A DNA stretch of 36,731 nucleotides from assembly GCF_022427145.1 (NCBI RefSeq), contig NZ_JAKSXN010000055.1, forward strand, positions 1-36,731, read 5' to 3'. Both the position numbers and the translations under genes were made by a program. Position 1 is the first letter of the stretch, and every line of letters starts with the position of its first letter. This DNA comes from Paenibacillus timonensis. Its GTDB lineage: Bacteria > Bacillota > Bacilli > Paenibacillales > Paenibacillaceae. Shown one piece after another: positions 7,860 through 16,474 of the stretch. The notes under the pieces were generated by a model. The model was not told the origin of the DNA, ran no database searches, and saw nothing but the letters and a program-made list of their open reading frames with translations.

Positions 7860-8031
7860 ACCTATTCGCGTAGGACGCCCGCATTTGCGAGCCGGTTGTC
7901 TCCCTTCTACCTCATCTTGGATAACTGGTGGACAAGTGCGGACCGTGGTTGTGACTTGCTTCCGTTGACCTGGCTACCACTGGTTTCCTGCCACGGTGAC
8001 CGACATGCGGAGACCTGAGCAAGTTCACCTT

Positions 8032-9366
8032 TTACAGCAAGTCCGCCGCCAGTTGTGCCAGCTTCGAACGCTCCCCTTTTTCGAGCGTGATGTGCCCGCT
8101 AATGCCCTGGTCGCGGAAGCGTTCAACCAGGCTGGTTAACCCGTTGCTGGAGGCATCGAGATACGGATGGTCGATCTGTTCCGGATCGCCGACCAGCACG
8201 ATTTTGCTGCCTTCCCCGACGCGGGACACGATCGTTTTGACCTCATGGCGCGAGAGGTTCTGCGCCTCGTCCACGATGATGAATTGTCCCGGGATGGAGC
8301 GGCCGCGAATGTAGGTAAGTGCCTCCACCTGAATGCTGCCGAGCCCCATCAGAATTTTCTCGATGTCGCCGGATTTTTTCGTATCGAACAGGAATTCCAG
8401 GTTGTCGTAAATCGGCTGCATCCAGGGGCGCAGCTTTTCTTCCTTCTCCCCGGGCAGATAACCGATATCTTTCCCCATCGGGACGACGGGCCGGGCAATC
8501 AACAGCTTCTTGTATTTGTGCTCGTCCTCGACCTTCAATAGGCCGGCGGCCAACGCGAGCAACGTCTTTCCGGTTCCGGCTTTGCCGGTGATCGTGACCA
8601 GCGGGATATCATCGTTCAACAGCAGCTCCAAAGCCATGCGTTGCTGGGCGTTCCGGGCGCTGATGCCCCAGGCCGGCTCGTTGCTGAGATACAGCGGCTC
8701 CATGCGGGTAGCATCTTCATTGACCTTCAGCAAGGCGGATTTGCCGGTACCCATTTCATCTTTAAGAATCACGAATTCATGAGGATAAAGGGAGTAATTG
8801 AGCCCAAGCGGTTTGGTCGGCAAAAAACGGTACGTATAAAATTCGTCGATCACCGAAGGGTGAACCTTGATGGTCGAATAACCTCCGTACAGGTCGCTGG
8901 GTCCGACGGTCCGGTCCGACAAATAATCTTCGGCATGCAGCCCCAAAACGTCGGCTTTGATCCGGACGAGCACATCCTTGCTGACGAGGATGACCGGGCG
9001 CGGCGACGCCAGCTCCGATTGCTCCAGATGATAGTTCAGGGCCACCGCAAGAATGCGGTTATCGTTGGTGACCTCCCCAAACATTTCCTGGACTTTTACG
9101 AAGCTGCGGTGATTTAATTCCACCTTGATTCGCCCGCCGCCCTCAAGCGGCACGCCGTCGTGCAAATGCCCCTTTTCCCGCAAACCGTCCAGCAAGCGCG
9201 AGACGCCCCGCGCGTTCCGGCCGATTTCGTCGGCATTGCGCTTTTTGGTGTCGATTTCCTCCAACACGACAGCCGGAATGACCACATCATGCTCATCAAA
9301 GGCAAAAACGGCACTCGGATCATGCAGTAATACATTGGTATCCAAAACGAAGATTTTCTTCACCAT
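8032..9366 (-). CDS. ylaK: PhoH-family ATPase with N-terminal PIN domain (YlaK-like)
   Basis: A 444-residue cytoplasmic protein joining a PIN nuclease domain to a PhoH-type ATPase domain, a pair thought to act on RNA. Residues 1 to about 135 are the PIN domain (KIFVLDTNVLLHDP with its acidic residue, and VVLEEIDTKKR). The PhoH part carries Walker A GKAGTGKT at about residues 261-268 and Walker B FIIVDEAQNLS with Asp366. The ATG at 9366 has GGAGGGG 3-5 nt upstream; seven extra codons lie further upstream in frame. B. subtilis YlaK has this layout, and the flanking ylaJ, ylaL, ylaH and typA homologues support the assignment. Its transcript probably ends at 7821-7859. Confidence 0.9.
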   Translation of the reverse strand: MVKKIFVLDTNVLLHDPSAVFAFDEHDVVIPAVVLEEIDTKKRNADEIGRNARGVSRLLDGLREKGHLHDGVPLEGGGRIKVELNHRSFVKVQEMFGEVTNDNRILAVALNYHLEQSELASPRPVILVSKDVLVRIKADVLGLHAEDYLSDRTVGPSDLYGGYSTIKVHPSVIDEFYTYRFLPTKPLGLNYSLYPHEFVILKDEMGTGKSALLKVNEDATRMEPLYLSNEPAWGISARNAQQRMALELLLNDDIPLVTITGKAGTGKTLLALAAGLLKVEDEHKYKKLLIARPVVPMGKDIGYLPGEKEEKLRPWMQPIYDNLEFLFDTKKSGDIEKILMGLGSIQVEALTYIRGRSIPGQFIIVDEAQNLSRHEVKTIVSRVGEGSKIVLVGDPEQIDHPYLDASSNGLTSLVERFRDQGISGHITLEKGERSKLAQLAADLL

Positions 9367-9494
9367 TATCCCCTCCACCGCGGTCATTGCAGCCTAATGA
9401 GATTCATACATATTTTTTCCCGTCCCGGGAAATCTAAAATCGATATTTGACGACTCCGATACTGAGAGATCAATTCCGAAAGGACGGATCGAAC

Positions 9495-10076
9495 ATGCGA
9501 TTATGGCTGTGTTTGTTAGTGACGGCTTCCCTGCTTACAAGCTGCGGAACTGGTTCTGAAAAGGCATCACCCTCTCCAAGTAATCAAACGGGGAATGCGC
9601 CTCGGGCCCAAAGCGTGGACCCTTACGCAACAACCGATACAAACGGTAACAGGGCAATGTCGGACCGTGACAGACAAATCTATTTGGAGCAGCTTGTGAA
9701 AAAAGTTCCCGGCGTCAAAGGCGCACACTGCGTCATTATGGGCAAAACCGCCATCGTGGGCATCGATGTAGACAGCCGCCTCGAACGCGCGAGGGTTGGG
9801 AGCATTAAATATACGGTAGCTGAAGCGCTTCGTAAAGATCCGCATGGGGCCGGCGCCATCGTCACGGCCGATATGGACTTGAACCAGCGGATTACCGAGA
9901 TCGGCAACAAAATCCGGGATGGCCGGCCGGTTTCCGGTTTCGCCACCGAGCTGGCCGATATTATCGGGCGGATCGTGCCTCAACTGCCGAACGATACTCG
10001 GCCTCCCGAAGGCGTGAACCCGAAACAAATGCAGATCGCCCCTGGCGGCGGCACAACGCGGCAAAATCTGCGGTAA
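9495..10076 (+). CDS. ylaJ: YhcN/YlaJ-family sporulation lipoprotein
   Basis: A 193-residue lipoprotein: the signal MRLWLCLLVTASLLTSC places the lipidated Cys at residue 17, followed by a Ser/Pro/Asn-rich linker. The body matches the Spore_YhcN_YlaJ family, with QIYLEQLVKKVPGVKGAHCV and TAIVGIDVDSRLE, and a C-terminal stretch VSGFATELADIIGRIVP. Members are spore inner-membrane lipoproteins linked to germination or outgrowth. The ATG at 9495 follows AAAGGA by about 10 nt. It is transcribed away from phoH, whereas in B. subtilis ylaJ and ylaK are co-directional, a point that suggests a local inversion or rearrangement. Transcription ends at the hairpin at 10094-10128. Confidence 0.88.
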   Translation: MRLWLCLLVTASLLTSCGTGSEKASPSPSNQTGNAPRAQSVDPYATTDTNGNRAMSDRDRQIYLEQLVKKVPGVKGAHCVIMGKTAIVGIDVDSRLERARVGSIKYTVAEALRKDPHGAGAIVTADMDLNQRITEIGNKIRDGRPVSGFATELADIIGRIVPQLPNDTRPPEGVNPKQMQIAPGGGTTRQNLR

Positions 10077-10093
10077 GTTTGTCCCAAGATGGA

Positions 10094-10128
10094 AAAAAAG
10101 CCTAGCGATAACCTCGCTAGGCTTTTTT
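10094..10128. terminator. Bidirectional terminator shared by ylaJ and the ylaL-like gene
   Basis: A 15-bp perfect stem (10094-10108 with 10114-10128), with A/T tracts on both sides, serves two convergent genes. The stop codon of the ylaL-like gene (10117-10119) and its last codons are inside the stem. Confidence 0.92.
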
Positions 10129-10569
10129 CATGGCTTCAAATACTTGACGATCCAGCATGTCCGCAGCACGCTGGTCATAAACTTTGGCATATTCCGGCGG
10201 GGATACCAGCTGCGCGCCGTAGAACAACGCGTTCCGCACCGCGTCGATTTGAATGTCGAAGCAGCACATATTAAACGGCACGCCGTCCAGCGGATCCTGC
10301 ACGACGGTAGCGCGGCCATTAATGGCGTAAATCGTCTCCTGACCAAAGACCGTCACGGTAACCCGTGGATTGGCCTTCAAATTGCCGACCAATCTGGAGC
10401 GATGATCCAAAGCCAGCCGCAGCTTCGAATGATCCACGGCATACACCCAAGAAATCGCGCTGGACGTGGGTCCTCCGGATTCCTGATCCACCGTGTTCAG
10501 CAATACAAACGTTTCGGACTGGAAAATCGAGTAAAGCGAATCGGACAATTGGGTAACGACCTCGGACAT
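10117..10569 (-). CDS. ylaL: Pyridoxamine 5'-phosphate oxidase-fold protein, YlaL-like
   Basis: A 150-residue protein of the split-barrel flavin-binding superfamily (pyridoxamine 5'-phosphate oxidase-like). Characteristic strands are FVLLNTVDQESGGPTSSAIS, then LRLALDHRSRLVGNLKANPR and VTVTVFGQETIYAINGRATV. It lacks the C-terminal PNPOx dimerisation region, so true PNPOx activity is unlikely; it may bind FMN, heme or F420-like cofactors. The ATG at 10569 has AGGAGGG at 9 nt spacing; fifteen more codons upstream in frame are not needed. A sigma-A-like promoter lies at 10645-10674. The yla neighbourhood points to ylaL, although I assign that symbol mainly on context. Confidence 0.78.
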   Translation of the reverse strand: MSEVVTQLSDSLYSIFQSETFVLLNTVDQESGGPTSSAISWVYAVDHSKLRLALDHRSRLVGNLKANPRVTVTVFGQETIYAINGRATVVQDPLDGVPFNMCCFDIQIDAVRNALFYGAQLVSPPEYAKVYDQRAADMLDRQVFEAMKKA

Positions 10570-10644
10570 AACGACCAGCCCTCCTGTACGGCATTGCATG
10601 GGATTTCTGCTCAAGACGCTTCAGCTATCCTGTAAGTTAATTGT

Positions 10645-10674
10645 ATTATAGCACGCGGTAAAACTTGCATTCAA
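10645..10674 (-). promoter_or_regulatory. Sigma-A-like promoter for the ylaL-like gene
   Basis: Read on the minus strand, TTGAAT (10669-10674) and a perfect TATAAT (10645-10650) are 18 bp apart, about 75 nt upstream of the start codon. Confidence 0.65.
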
Positions 10675-10677
10675 TCG

Positions 10678-11778
10678 TCAGTTGACCGGCTTGTTTTCGG
10701 CTTCCTCGCCACTCTCCTGTTGCGAATCAGGCGTTTGGATGCCGGCGATCTGATTCTTTAAGGCCTGCTTAGCCGCTTCCAGCTCATCCTCGTGCAAATA
10801 AACGTACGGGCTCTTCCAATCGCCGGTAACCGGCATGAAATCCACGTTCTCCTTGGAAATGCTCCAGTAAGCTTGAATCATGTTCTTCATCTGCTTCGAT
10901 TCCAGATCGGTATCCATGTTCTTGCCGACGGATTCGATCACTTTCCCGGCGCCCATTACGCCGTTCAGCGATTTCGCCTGGTCGATCAAGGCATGCAGCA
11001 CTTCATTTTGCCTGCGGTTGCGGTCGAAGTCATCCGAGCCCTTCGTACGCGGGCTGCAGTTCGATTTACGGTACCGGACAAATCCAAGCGCGTCTTCCCC
11101 GTTCAGATGCTGAGCCCCTTGCTTCAAGTTGATATCGGTGCCGTCCGCCGTATCGCGGTAACACATATCCGCATCCACATTGACGTCCACGCCGCCCAGC
11201 GCGTCCACCACATCGCGGAACCCTTGAAAATTCAGAACCGTGACATAATCGATATCGATATCAAAAAACTTGCTCATCATCGTTTTCATTTCCTGCTTGG
11301 CGGGAATCCCCGATTCCTTCTCGGCGGCCAGGAAATTCGGATAGAACGCGTTAATCTTGTTCGTTCTGTATCCGTCCAGTTCCATCTTGGTGTCCCGCGG
11401 GAGCGAGACGACGGTTGCCGACTTCGTATCCGGATTCATCGCAATCAACATCATCACGTCGCTAAGATGGGTACCGGTCTCCGGGCGGTAATCCGTGCCG
11501 AGCAGCAGCATCGTGATCGGCTTCACCTTGGCCGATTGCTCCGGTGCCACATCGTCCGTGGTCCCGGTCGCATCGATCACCTGATCCGCGGTGTAAAACA
11601 AATATCCTGCATAAAGGCCAACCCCGATCACCCCGATAATCATAAGCGTCAGGACAAACTTGAAAAATCGTTTAACGCCGCTGGACTTCTTCTTTGGAGC
11701 CGAACCCTTCTTCGAACCTTTTGCCGAGCCTCTTTGGCTGTGCCCCCGTGGGGGTAAGCCGCTGCGGTTAGAACTCAT
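10678..11778 (-). CDS. LCP (LytR-CpsA-Psr)-family cell-wall polymer ligase
   Basis: A 366-residue enzyme that attaches anionic glycopolymers such as teichoic acids to peptidoglycan on the outer membrane face. A cytoplasmic tail rich in Ser, Gly and Lys (residues 1-37) precedes one membrane helix (about 38-62), then the extracellular LCP domain. Core signatures are MLLLGTDYRPETGTHLSDVM with the conserved Asp and Arg, SATVVSLPRDTKM, and RNRRQNEVLHALIDQ, which carry the polyprenyl-phosphate-binding arginines. The C-terminus is acidic (QQESGEEAENKPVN). The ATG at 11778 is chosen because the extension upstream is short and has no better ribosome-binding site; GGTG lies 9 nt upstream. Which of the TagT/U/V paralogues it corresponds to cannot be told. 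Confidence 0.92.
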   Translation of the reverse strand: MSSNRSGLPPRGHSQRGSAKGSKKGSAPKKKSSGVKRFFKFVLTLMIIGVIGVGLYAGYLFYTADQVIDATGTTDDVAPEQSAKVKPITMLLLGTDYRPETGTHLSDVMMLIAMNPDTKSATVVSLPRDTKMELDGYRTNKINAFYPNFLAAEKESGIPAKQEMKTMMSKFFDIDIDYVTVLNFQGFRDVVDALGGVDVNVDADMCYRDTADGTDINLKQGAQHLNGEDALGFVRYRKSNCSPRTKGSDDFDRNRRQNEVLHALIDQAKSLNGVMGAGKVIESVGKNMDTDLESKQMKNMIQAYWSISKENVDFMPVTGDWKSPYVYLHEDELEAAKQALKNQIAGIQTPDSQQESGEEAENKPVN

Positions 11779-11870
11779 GAACTCAAACACCTTATTTCTA
11801 TAAAAATGTTGTCGCATCCATTAAGACGTACCGAGTTTCGGAAAAGTTACCGATGGAGGCGGACGCCAAA

Positions 11871-12179
11871 TTATGCCGATTTATCCCCTGCCGGCGGACC
11901 CGCCTTCTTCTCCTTGTTCCGTCGCCCCTCGACAAAGTAACGAATCCGCACCATAAGCATCAGAACGACAGCCACCAGGAGGCATTGAATGATCGGCAGC
12001 TTGTCGATCTGAAAAATGAGCAGCAGGAACGACCCCAGCGCCATGAGGAGGTACAGGATGATCTCCTTGAAAAGCGGCAGCTTCTGCTGTGCACGAAATA
12101 CTTTATTGTAAACGAAAACGATCAGCACGAAGATCAGCACGTAGGAAATGACTGGATGCTCAGCAAACCAGACCTGCAT
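11871..12179 (-). CDS. ylaH: YlaH-like small membrane protein
   Basis: A 102-residue membrane protein with three hydrophobic segments (HPVISYVLIFVLIVFVYNKV, EIILYLLMALGSFLLLIFQI and PIIQCLLVAVVLMLMVRIRY) and a basic cytoplasmic tail. In B. subtilis ylaH lies directly downstream of typA (ylaG), exactly as here (typA ends 37 nt upstream of this start), so position and size support YlaH; its function is unknown. I chose ATG 12179, because AAGGAGG sits 8 nt upstream; six more in-frame codons precede it and would place the ribosome-binding site inside the gene. Confidence 0.8.
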   Translation of the reverse strand: MQVWFAEHPVISYVLIFVLIVFVYNKVFRAQQKLPLFKEIILYLLMALGSFLLLIFQIDKLPIIQCLLVAVVLMLMVRIRYFVEGRRNKEKKAGPPAGDKSA

Positions 12180-12215
12180 ATCGAACCCCTCCTTCAAATG
12201 GCAACGTTACAATTA

Positions 12216-14057
12216 TTATAAGTTGGCTTCCGACATTTTGCGATGTTTTTCTGCCCGTTCGCGTTCGCTCTTATTCAGAATCTTCTTGCGCAAGCGAACC
12301 GATTTCGGCGTGATTTCGCAATATTCGTCATCGTTCAGATATTCCAGCGCTTGTTCCAGCGAGAAGAGCCGCGGCGTCTTCATCTTCACGGTTTCGTCTT
12401 TCGTTGCCGAGCGCACGTTGGTCAGTTGTTTTTCTTTACAAATGTTTACGACGATATCGTTGTCGCGGGTATGTTCCCCGACGATCATGCCCTCGTAAAT
12501 TTCCGTCCCCGGTTCCACGAACAAAATGCCGCGATCCTCGATCGACAGAATCCCGTAAAGCGTCGAGACGCCGTTTTCACTGGAAACCAATACGCCTTCA
12601 TGGCGTCCGCCGACCTGTCCGCCAACGAAAGGACCGTAGCTGTCGAACGCGTGGTTCATCACGCCATAACCGCGGGTCAACGTAAGGAAATGCGTGGTGT
12701 AACCGATCAGGCCGCGGGCCGGAATCAGGAATTCCAAGCGCACTTGGCCGTTCCCGTTGTTGATCATATTCACCATTTCCGCTTTGCGGGAACCCAGGCT
12801 TTCCATGACCGCGCCCATGCTTTCCTCAGGCACGTCGATCAGCAGCCGTTCGATCGGTTCCATTTTCATTCCGTCGATCTCCCGTACGATAACTTCCGGC
12901 TTGGATACCTGCAGCTCATACCCTTCGCGGCGCATGTTCTCGATCAGGATGCCAAGGTGAAGTTCGCCGCGGCCGGATACGATAAATGCGTCCGGGCTGT
13001 CGGTCTCTTCGACGCGCAAGGAAACGTCGGTTTCCAGCTCCTTGAACAGACGCTCGCGCAATTTGCGGGAGGTGACCCATTTCCCTTCGCGTCCGGCGAA
13101 CGGGCTGTTATTGACGAGGAACGTCATCTGCAGCGTCGGCTCGTCGATCTTCAATACCGGCAAAGCCTCCGGCTGGTTCGGATCGGCGATCGTTTCCCCG
13201 ATGTTGATGTCCTTGATCCCGGCGATGGCTACGATGTCGCCGGCCCCGGCTTCTTCGATCTCCACGCGGCGCAGGCCCTGGAAGCCGAACAGCTTCTCGA
13301 TGCGCGCGGTCTTCTTACCGCCGTCGCGCGTCATGACCGTCACGGATTGGCCTTGACGGATGATGCCGCGATTGACCCGGCCGATCGCGATCCGGCCTAA
13401 ATATTCATTATAGTCCATTAGCGTCACGAGGAATTGCAGCGGCTCATCTACCTTCTCGGTCGGCGCCGGAATATGGTCGATGATCGTCTCGTACAACGCC
13501 AGCATGTTGTCGTCTTGCTTCTCCGGATCCAAGCTGGACGTGCCGTTCAAGGCCGATGCGTAAACCACCGGGAATTCCAGTTGGTCGTCGCTGGCTTCCA
13601 ATTCGATAAACAGGTCCAGGACCTCGTCGATCACTTCCGCCGGGCGCGCGGCCGGGCGGTCGATTTTGTTCACGACGACGATCGGCGTCAGATGATGCTC
13701 CAGCGCTTTGCGGAGCACGAATTTCGTCTGCGGCATGCAGCCTTCGTAAGCGTCCACGACGAGCAGCACCCCGTCAACCATTTTCATGATCCGTTCCACT
13801 TCCCCGCCGAAGTCGGCGTGTCCCGGAGTATCCACGATGTTGATTAAATAATCTTTGTACGTAATGGCCGTGTTTTTCGCCAAAATGGTAATCCCGCGTT
13901 CCCGCTCCAAATCGTTGGAGTCCATGGCCCGCTCTTGAACCGCCTCGTTTTCCCGGAAAATCCCGGATTGCTGCAGCAACTTGTCGACGAGCGTCGTTTT
14001 CCCGTGGTCGACGTGGGCAATAATCGCAATATTGCGAATTTCGTTTCTTTCATGCAT
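12216..14057 (-). CDS. typA: Translational GTPase TypA/BipA
   Basis: A 613-residue ribosome-associated GTPase of the EF-G family, needed for 50S assembly and growth at low temperature or under stress. The G domain shows G1 AHVDHGKTT (residues 14-22), the switch sequence [12 protein letters not shown]3 [13 protein letters not shown]4 NKID and G5 SALNG. Domain II, domain III, the EF-G-like domain V and the BipA-specific C-terminal domain ([18 protein letters not shown], then [11 protein letters not shown]) complete it at the usual length. The ATG at 14057 is preceded by GGAG at 8 nt. It is the ylaG equivalent and leads into the ylaH-like gene. Confidence 0.97.
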   Translation of the reverse strand: MHERNEIRNIAIIAHVDHGKTTLVDKLLQQSGIFRENEAVQERAMDSNDLERERGITILAKNTAITYKDYLINIVDTPGHADFGGEVERIMKMVDGVLLVVDAYEGCMPQTKFVLRKALEHHLTPIVVVNKIDRPAARPAEVIDEVLDLFIELEASDDQLEFPVVYASALNGTSSLDPEKQDDNMLALYETIIDHIPAPTEKVDEPLQFLVTLMDYNEYLGRIAIGRVNRGIIRQGQSVTVMTRDGGKKTARIEKLFGFQGLRRVEIEEAGAGDIVAIAGIKDINIGETIADPNQPEALPVLKIDEPTLQMTFLVNNSPFAGREGKWVTSRKLRERLFKELETDVSLRVEETDSPDAFIVSGRGELHLGILIENMRREGYELQVSKPEVIVREIDGMKMEPIERLLIDVPEESMGAVMESLGSRKAEMVNMINNGNGQVRLEFLIPARGLIGYTTHFLTLTRGYGVMNHAFDSYGPFVGGQVGGRHEGVLVSSENGVSTLYGILSIEDRGILFVEPGTEIYEGMIVGEHTRDNDIVVNICKEKQLTNVRSATKDETVKMKTPRLFSLEQALEYLNDDEYCEITPKSVRLRKKILNKSERERAEKHRKMSEANL

Positions 14058-14176
14058 AGGTTTATCTCCATATCCTTTCGTCTCTATAGATTATTGAGAT
14101 GTTGTATAAATAAAGTTTGCACTTCGAACGGTTATTAGTCGACAGGACCAAGTGCAGCCTCATGAACCACAAAACA

Positions 14177-14202
14177 AAGCGTCGACTCAAATGCCGACGC
14201 TT
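14177..14202 (-). terminator. Terminator between the LiaF-like gene and typA
   Basis: AAGCGTCG (14177-14184) pairs with CGACGCTT (14195-14202). In minus-strand reading it is followed by TTGTTTTG. It would end the transcript of the upstream membrane protein gene before typA. Confidence 0.65.
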
Positions 14203-14258
14203 GACATATCCCTTATATTATACGTGAAATTTTGAATATTTCAAGAACTATCCCTGCT

Positions 14259-14759
14259 TCACCATGATTTGCGGCGGTTTCCGCGAGCGGCGATCAGCCA
14301 GATCCCGGCAATAATCAGCAGCGCAGCCAGGAAATAGACGATCGAGGAAGCGAACAACGTCCAGCCGAGCAATAGGACCGAGAAAGCCCCCAGAATTAGG
14401 GCAGCGATGAATATTCCGTTCTGGCGCTGAGGCGAGAAATAGCCGTATTCGAACAGGCCGACGGCCAGGCCGAGGAAAAAGAGCGGCCACGTAAACTTCA
14501 GCGTTTGCCATCCGCCGATGACCCCAGTGAAAAACACGAGGCTGTAGACGACCAGAATTGCGCCCGGAAGCAGCAGTTCCGCCGGGCCTTTACGCCAAAA
14601 ATGCCATACATGCAGCACGATCCCCGGGATCAGCAGCAGCAGCGGCCAAAGCGCCCTTCCAAGAAAACTGAATACCCCTAATTTTCCGAGCAGGATAATC
14701 ACTCCGGCAGCGAGAATCAGGACGCCAGTCGTCAGCTTGTTGTTGTCGGACATATCCAT
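14259..14759 (-). CDS. LiaF-like multi-pass membrane protein
   Basis: A 166-residue membrane protein with paired hydrophobic helices separated by short loops (TTGVLILAAGVIILLGKLGV, LWPLLLLIPGIVLHVWHFW, ILVVYSLVFFTGVIGG, FTWPLFFLGLAVGLFEYGYF and two more near the C-terminus). The repeated pattern G-x-I/L-L-I-x-x-G-x-x-x-L-L-x-x-L-G followed by LWPLLLLIPG is typical of the LiaF-type transmembrane/DUF5668 region. It lacks the extracellular C-terminal domain of LiaF, so envelope-stress sensing is only a guess. The ATG at 14759 has GGAAGG 6 nt upstream. It is followed by a terminator and then typA. Confidence 0.75.
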   Translation of the reverse strand: MDMSDNNKLTTGVLILAAGVIILLGKLGVFSFLGRALWPLLLLIPGIVLHVWHFWRKGPAELLLPGAILVVYSLVFFTGVIGGWQTLKFTWPLFFLGLAVGLFEYGYFSPQRQNGIFIAALILGAFSVLLLGWTLFASSIVYFLAALLIIAGIWLIAARGNRRKSW

Positions 14760-14843
14760 CACACACCTTCCAGAAGACAATGAGGGACAAGACGCAGCAA
14801 ATTACGACATCCCCTTCCCTTCCAGTTTATATGAAATCTGCCC

Positions 14844-14885
14844 AAAAAACCACTCGGCCCACGGCCTAGGCCCGATGTTTTTTTT
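14844..14885. terminator. Probable terminator downstream of the minus-strand terC-like gene
   Basis: An imperfect GC-rich hairpin (TCGGCC ... GGCCCGA) is flanked by six A on the left and eight T on the right, so it could work in both directions. The stem has one mismatch or bulge. Confidence 0.5.
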
Positions 14886-14916
14886 CGGATCGCGTGGATG
14901 GAACTGCCGAAGCGTA

Positions 14917-15576
14917 TTAACCGCGCCCGGCGTTATATTTTCGCAGCCAGCCGAACATAATAACGACCGCGGCGGTCACCGCGGGTACGGCATGTGCCAA
15001 TGCGGGGGCGGCCGCTGCCAGCGCCGGTCCGAGCTGAGGGTCCTGCAGCAGCATTTCCCCTGCGGTGTATCCCAGGATGCCCGCGCCAGCATAAACGAGG
15101 ATCGGCAGACGATGCAACCAATCGGCGATGAGGTTGCTGCCCCACACGACGATCGGAATACTGATGGCGATCCCGATCACAAGGATAGACACATCGCCCT
15201 CCGCAAGCGCAGCGATCGCCAGCACGTTATCCAGGCTCATGATGAAATCGGCGGCGAGGATCGTCTGCACCGCTTTCCACATCGAGCCTGCGCCAGCCAC
15301 GCGGGAATGTTCCCCCTGCGGCAGCAGCAGCTTAAAGGCAATGGCGGCCAGCAGCACGCCTCCTGCCGCATGGATAAACGGAATTTTCAACAGGATCACG
15401 GCCACCCAGGTCAAAACGCAACGCAGCACGACCGCCCCCAGCGCCCCCCACCATACGGCCCGCTTGCGCTGCTTTAGCGGCAGATTCTTGCTGGCCATAG
15501 CTATAACAACGGCGTTATCACCGCTAAGCACCAAATTGATGATCAAAATTTCCGACAGCAGCAGCAATTGTTCCAA
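14917..15576 (-). CDS. TerC/YjbE-family integral membrane metal (Mn2+) transporter, paralogue 1
   Basis: A 219-residue TerC-family protein with about seven membrane helices. Family hallmarks are the first helix with LVLSGDNAVVIAMASKNLP, a second acidic helix ADFIMSLDNVLAIAAL, and IPIVVWGSNLIADWL; the two Asp-Asn pairs form the metal site. Bacillus relatives export manganese and help load metal onto secreted enzymes. The annotated start is TTG at 15576: GGGGAGG sits 7 nt upstream of it but only 1 nt from the alternative ATG at 15582, which would add two residues. Its neighbour at 15707 is a divergent paralogue. I see no yybP-ykoY manganese riboswitch in the 130 nt between them. Confidence 0.88.
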   Translation of the reverse strand: MEQLLLLSEILIINLVLSGDNAVVIAMASKNLPLKQRKRAVWWGALGAVVLRCVLTWVAVILLKIPFIHAAGGVLLAAIAFKLLLPQGEHSRVAGAGSMWKAVQTILAADFIMSLDNVLAIAALAEGDVSILVIGIAISIPIVVWGSNLIADWLHRLPILVYAGAGILGYTAGEMLLQDPQLGPALAAAAPALAHAVPAVTAAVVIMFGWLRKYNAGRG

Positions 15577-15706
15577 GCTCATCCCTCCCCTACAACTTGT
15601 ATGAGGAATAGAGCCAAGCTATGCCACTTTACAAAAACAACTCTGGACAAATGAATCCTTTTAGCGATTTAATACGTATATACGTCTATAGAGGAAGTGA
15701 CATAAC

Positions 15707-16417
15707 GTGGACTTATTTAGTGCTGCTTTTTTTCTCGCCCTGATCAACATCATTTTTATCGATCTTATTCTGGCGGGTGACAATGCTATCGTTATCGGGA
15801 TGGCGGCAAGAAAACTACCCCACTCGGTTCAAAAGAAAGCGATCCTGTACGGGACGGCCGGTGCCGTGTTGCTGCGAATCGCCGCGACCCTCATCGTCGT
15901 TTGGCTGCTGCAAATTCCCTGGCTGCTGGCGGTAGGCGGTTTGATGCTGATCTTTATCGCTTACAAGGTGCTTGCGGATGAAGGCGAGCATGACAACATC
16001 GAAGCCAAGGATAAGCTTTGGCCGGCCATTCGCACCATTATCATCGCCGATGCGGCAATGGGGCTCGACAACGTCATCGCGGTCGCAGGGGCGTCCAAAC
16101 AACACATGGTCCTGGTCGTGATCGGCCTGCTGATCAGTGTCCCCATCGTCGTATGGGGAAGCACCCTGTTTATTAAACTGTTGGACAAGTTTCCTTGGAT
16201 CGCCTACCTCGGCGCGGCGGTATTAGCTTATACTGCCGCCAATATGATTACCGAGGAACGCCATTTCCTGCATTTCTTCGAGGAGAATCCGGTTCTTCGT
16301 TATCTGCTGATCGCCATTGTCGTCGCCGGCGTGCTGTTGGCCGGTTACATGAAGAAGCGTCAGCATCGCAAGGAAACGGAAACGGAAAGCCATCAAACTC
16401 ACCCGGTAACCCGTTAG
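15707..16417 (+). CDS. TerC/YjbE-family integral membrane metal (Mn2+) transporter, paralogue 2
   Basis: A 236-residue TerC-family protein with the same two metal-site helices as its neighbour (DLILAGDNAIVIGMAARKLP and ADAAMGLDNVIAVAGASKQ) and the IPIVVWGST-like segment VPIVVWGSTLFIKLLDKF. It ends in a hydrophilic tail rich in Lys, Glu and His (KKRQHRKETETESHQTH). The start is GTG at 15707; the ribosome-binding site is weak (GAGGAAGTGA further upstream). The two genes are divergent and diverged in sequence, which suggests an old duplication with separate expression. A shared terminator at 16426-16468 separates it from thiI. Confidence 0.9.
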   Translation: MDLFSAAFFLALINIIFIDLILAGDNAIVIGMAARKLPHSVQKKAILYGTAGAVLLRIAATLIVVWLLQIPWLLAVGGLMLIFIAYKVLADEGEHDNIEAKDKLWPAIRTIIIADAAMGLDNVIAVAGASKQHMVLVVIGLLISVPIVVWGSTLFIKLLDKFPWIAYLGAAVLAYTAANMITEERHFLHFFEENPVLRYLLIAIVVAGVLLAGYMKKRQHRKETETESHQTHPVTR

Positions 16418-16425
16418 AAGACCGC

Positions 16426-16468
16426 AAAACCCGCCCCGAGCCATCAAGAATGGCCTGGGCGGGTTTTT
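16426..16468. terminator. Bidirectional terminator between terC paralogue 2 and thiI
   Basis: AAAACCCGCCC (16426-16436) pairs perfectly with GGGCGGGTTTT (16457-16467), with A/T tracts on both sides. It lies just past both convergent stop codons. Confidence 0.92.
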
Positions 16469-16474
16469 GTATGC

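Larger units (their letters stand above)
7236..8031. other. Gene-free 0.8-kb region holding repeat copy A and two related hairpins
   Basis: I see no frame with a credible start and family match. The stretch contains, in order, the promoter side of the solute-binding protein gene, a hairpin at 7536-7567, repeat copy A (7619-7802), a terminator at 7826-7859 that shares its left arm with the first hairpin, and 170 nt after phoH with some secondary structure (7942-7948 can pair with 7991-7997). Confidence 0.6.

Noticed and set aside
7900..8000. A stretch resembling the SRP RNA loop (CAGGTCAACGGAAGCA on the minus strand)
   Set aside because: The bacterial SRP loop needs GGAAGGAAGCAGC with defined flanking pairs. 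The match is partial and the flanks do not form the helix.
7880..8028. A small minus-strand frame SGSQVNGSKSQPRSALVHQL after phoH
   Set aside because: There is no start codon in frame and no ribosome-binding site. Other frames give only short peptides. It reads as a chance open stretch.
15577..15706. Possible yybP-ykoY manganese riboswitch between the terC genes
   Set aside because: The conserved motifs of this riboswitch and its paired stem are absent on both strands, and the interval is short.
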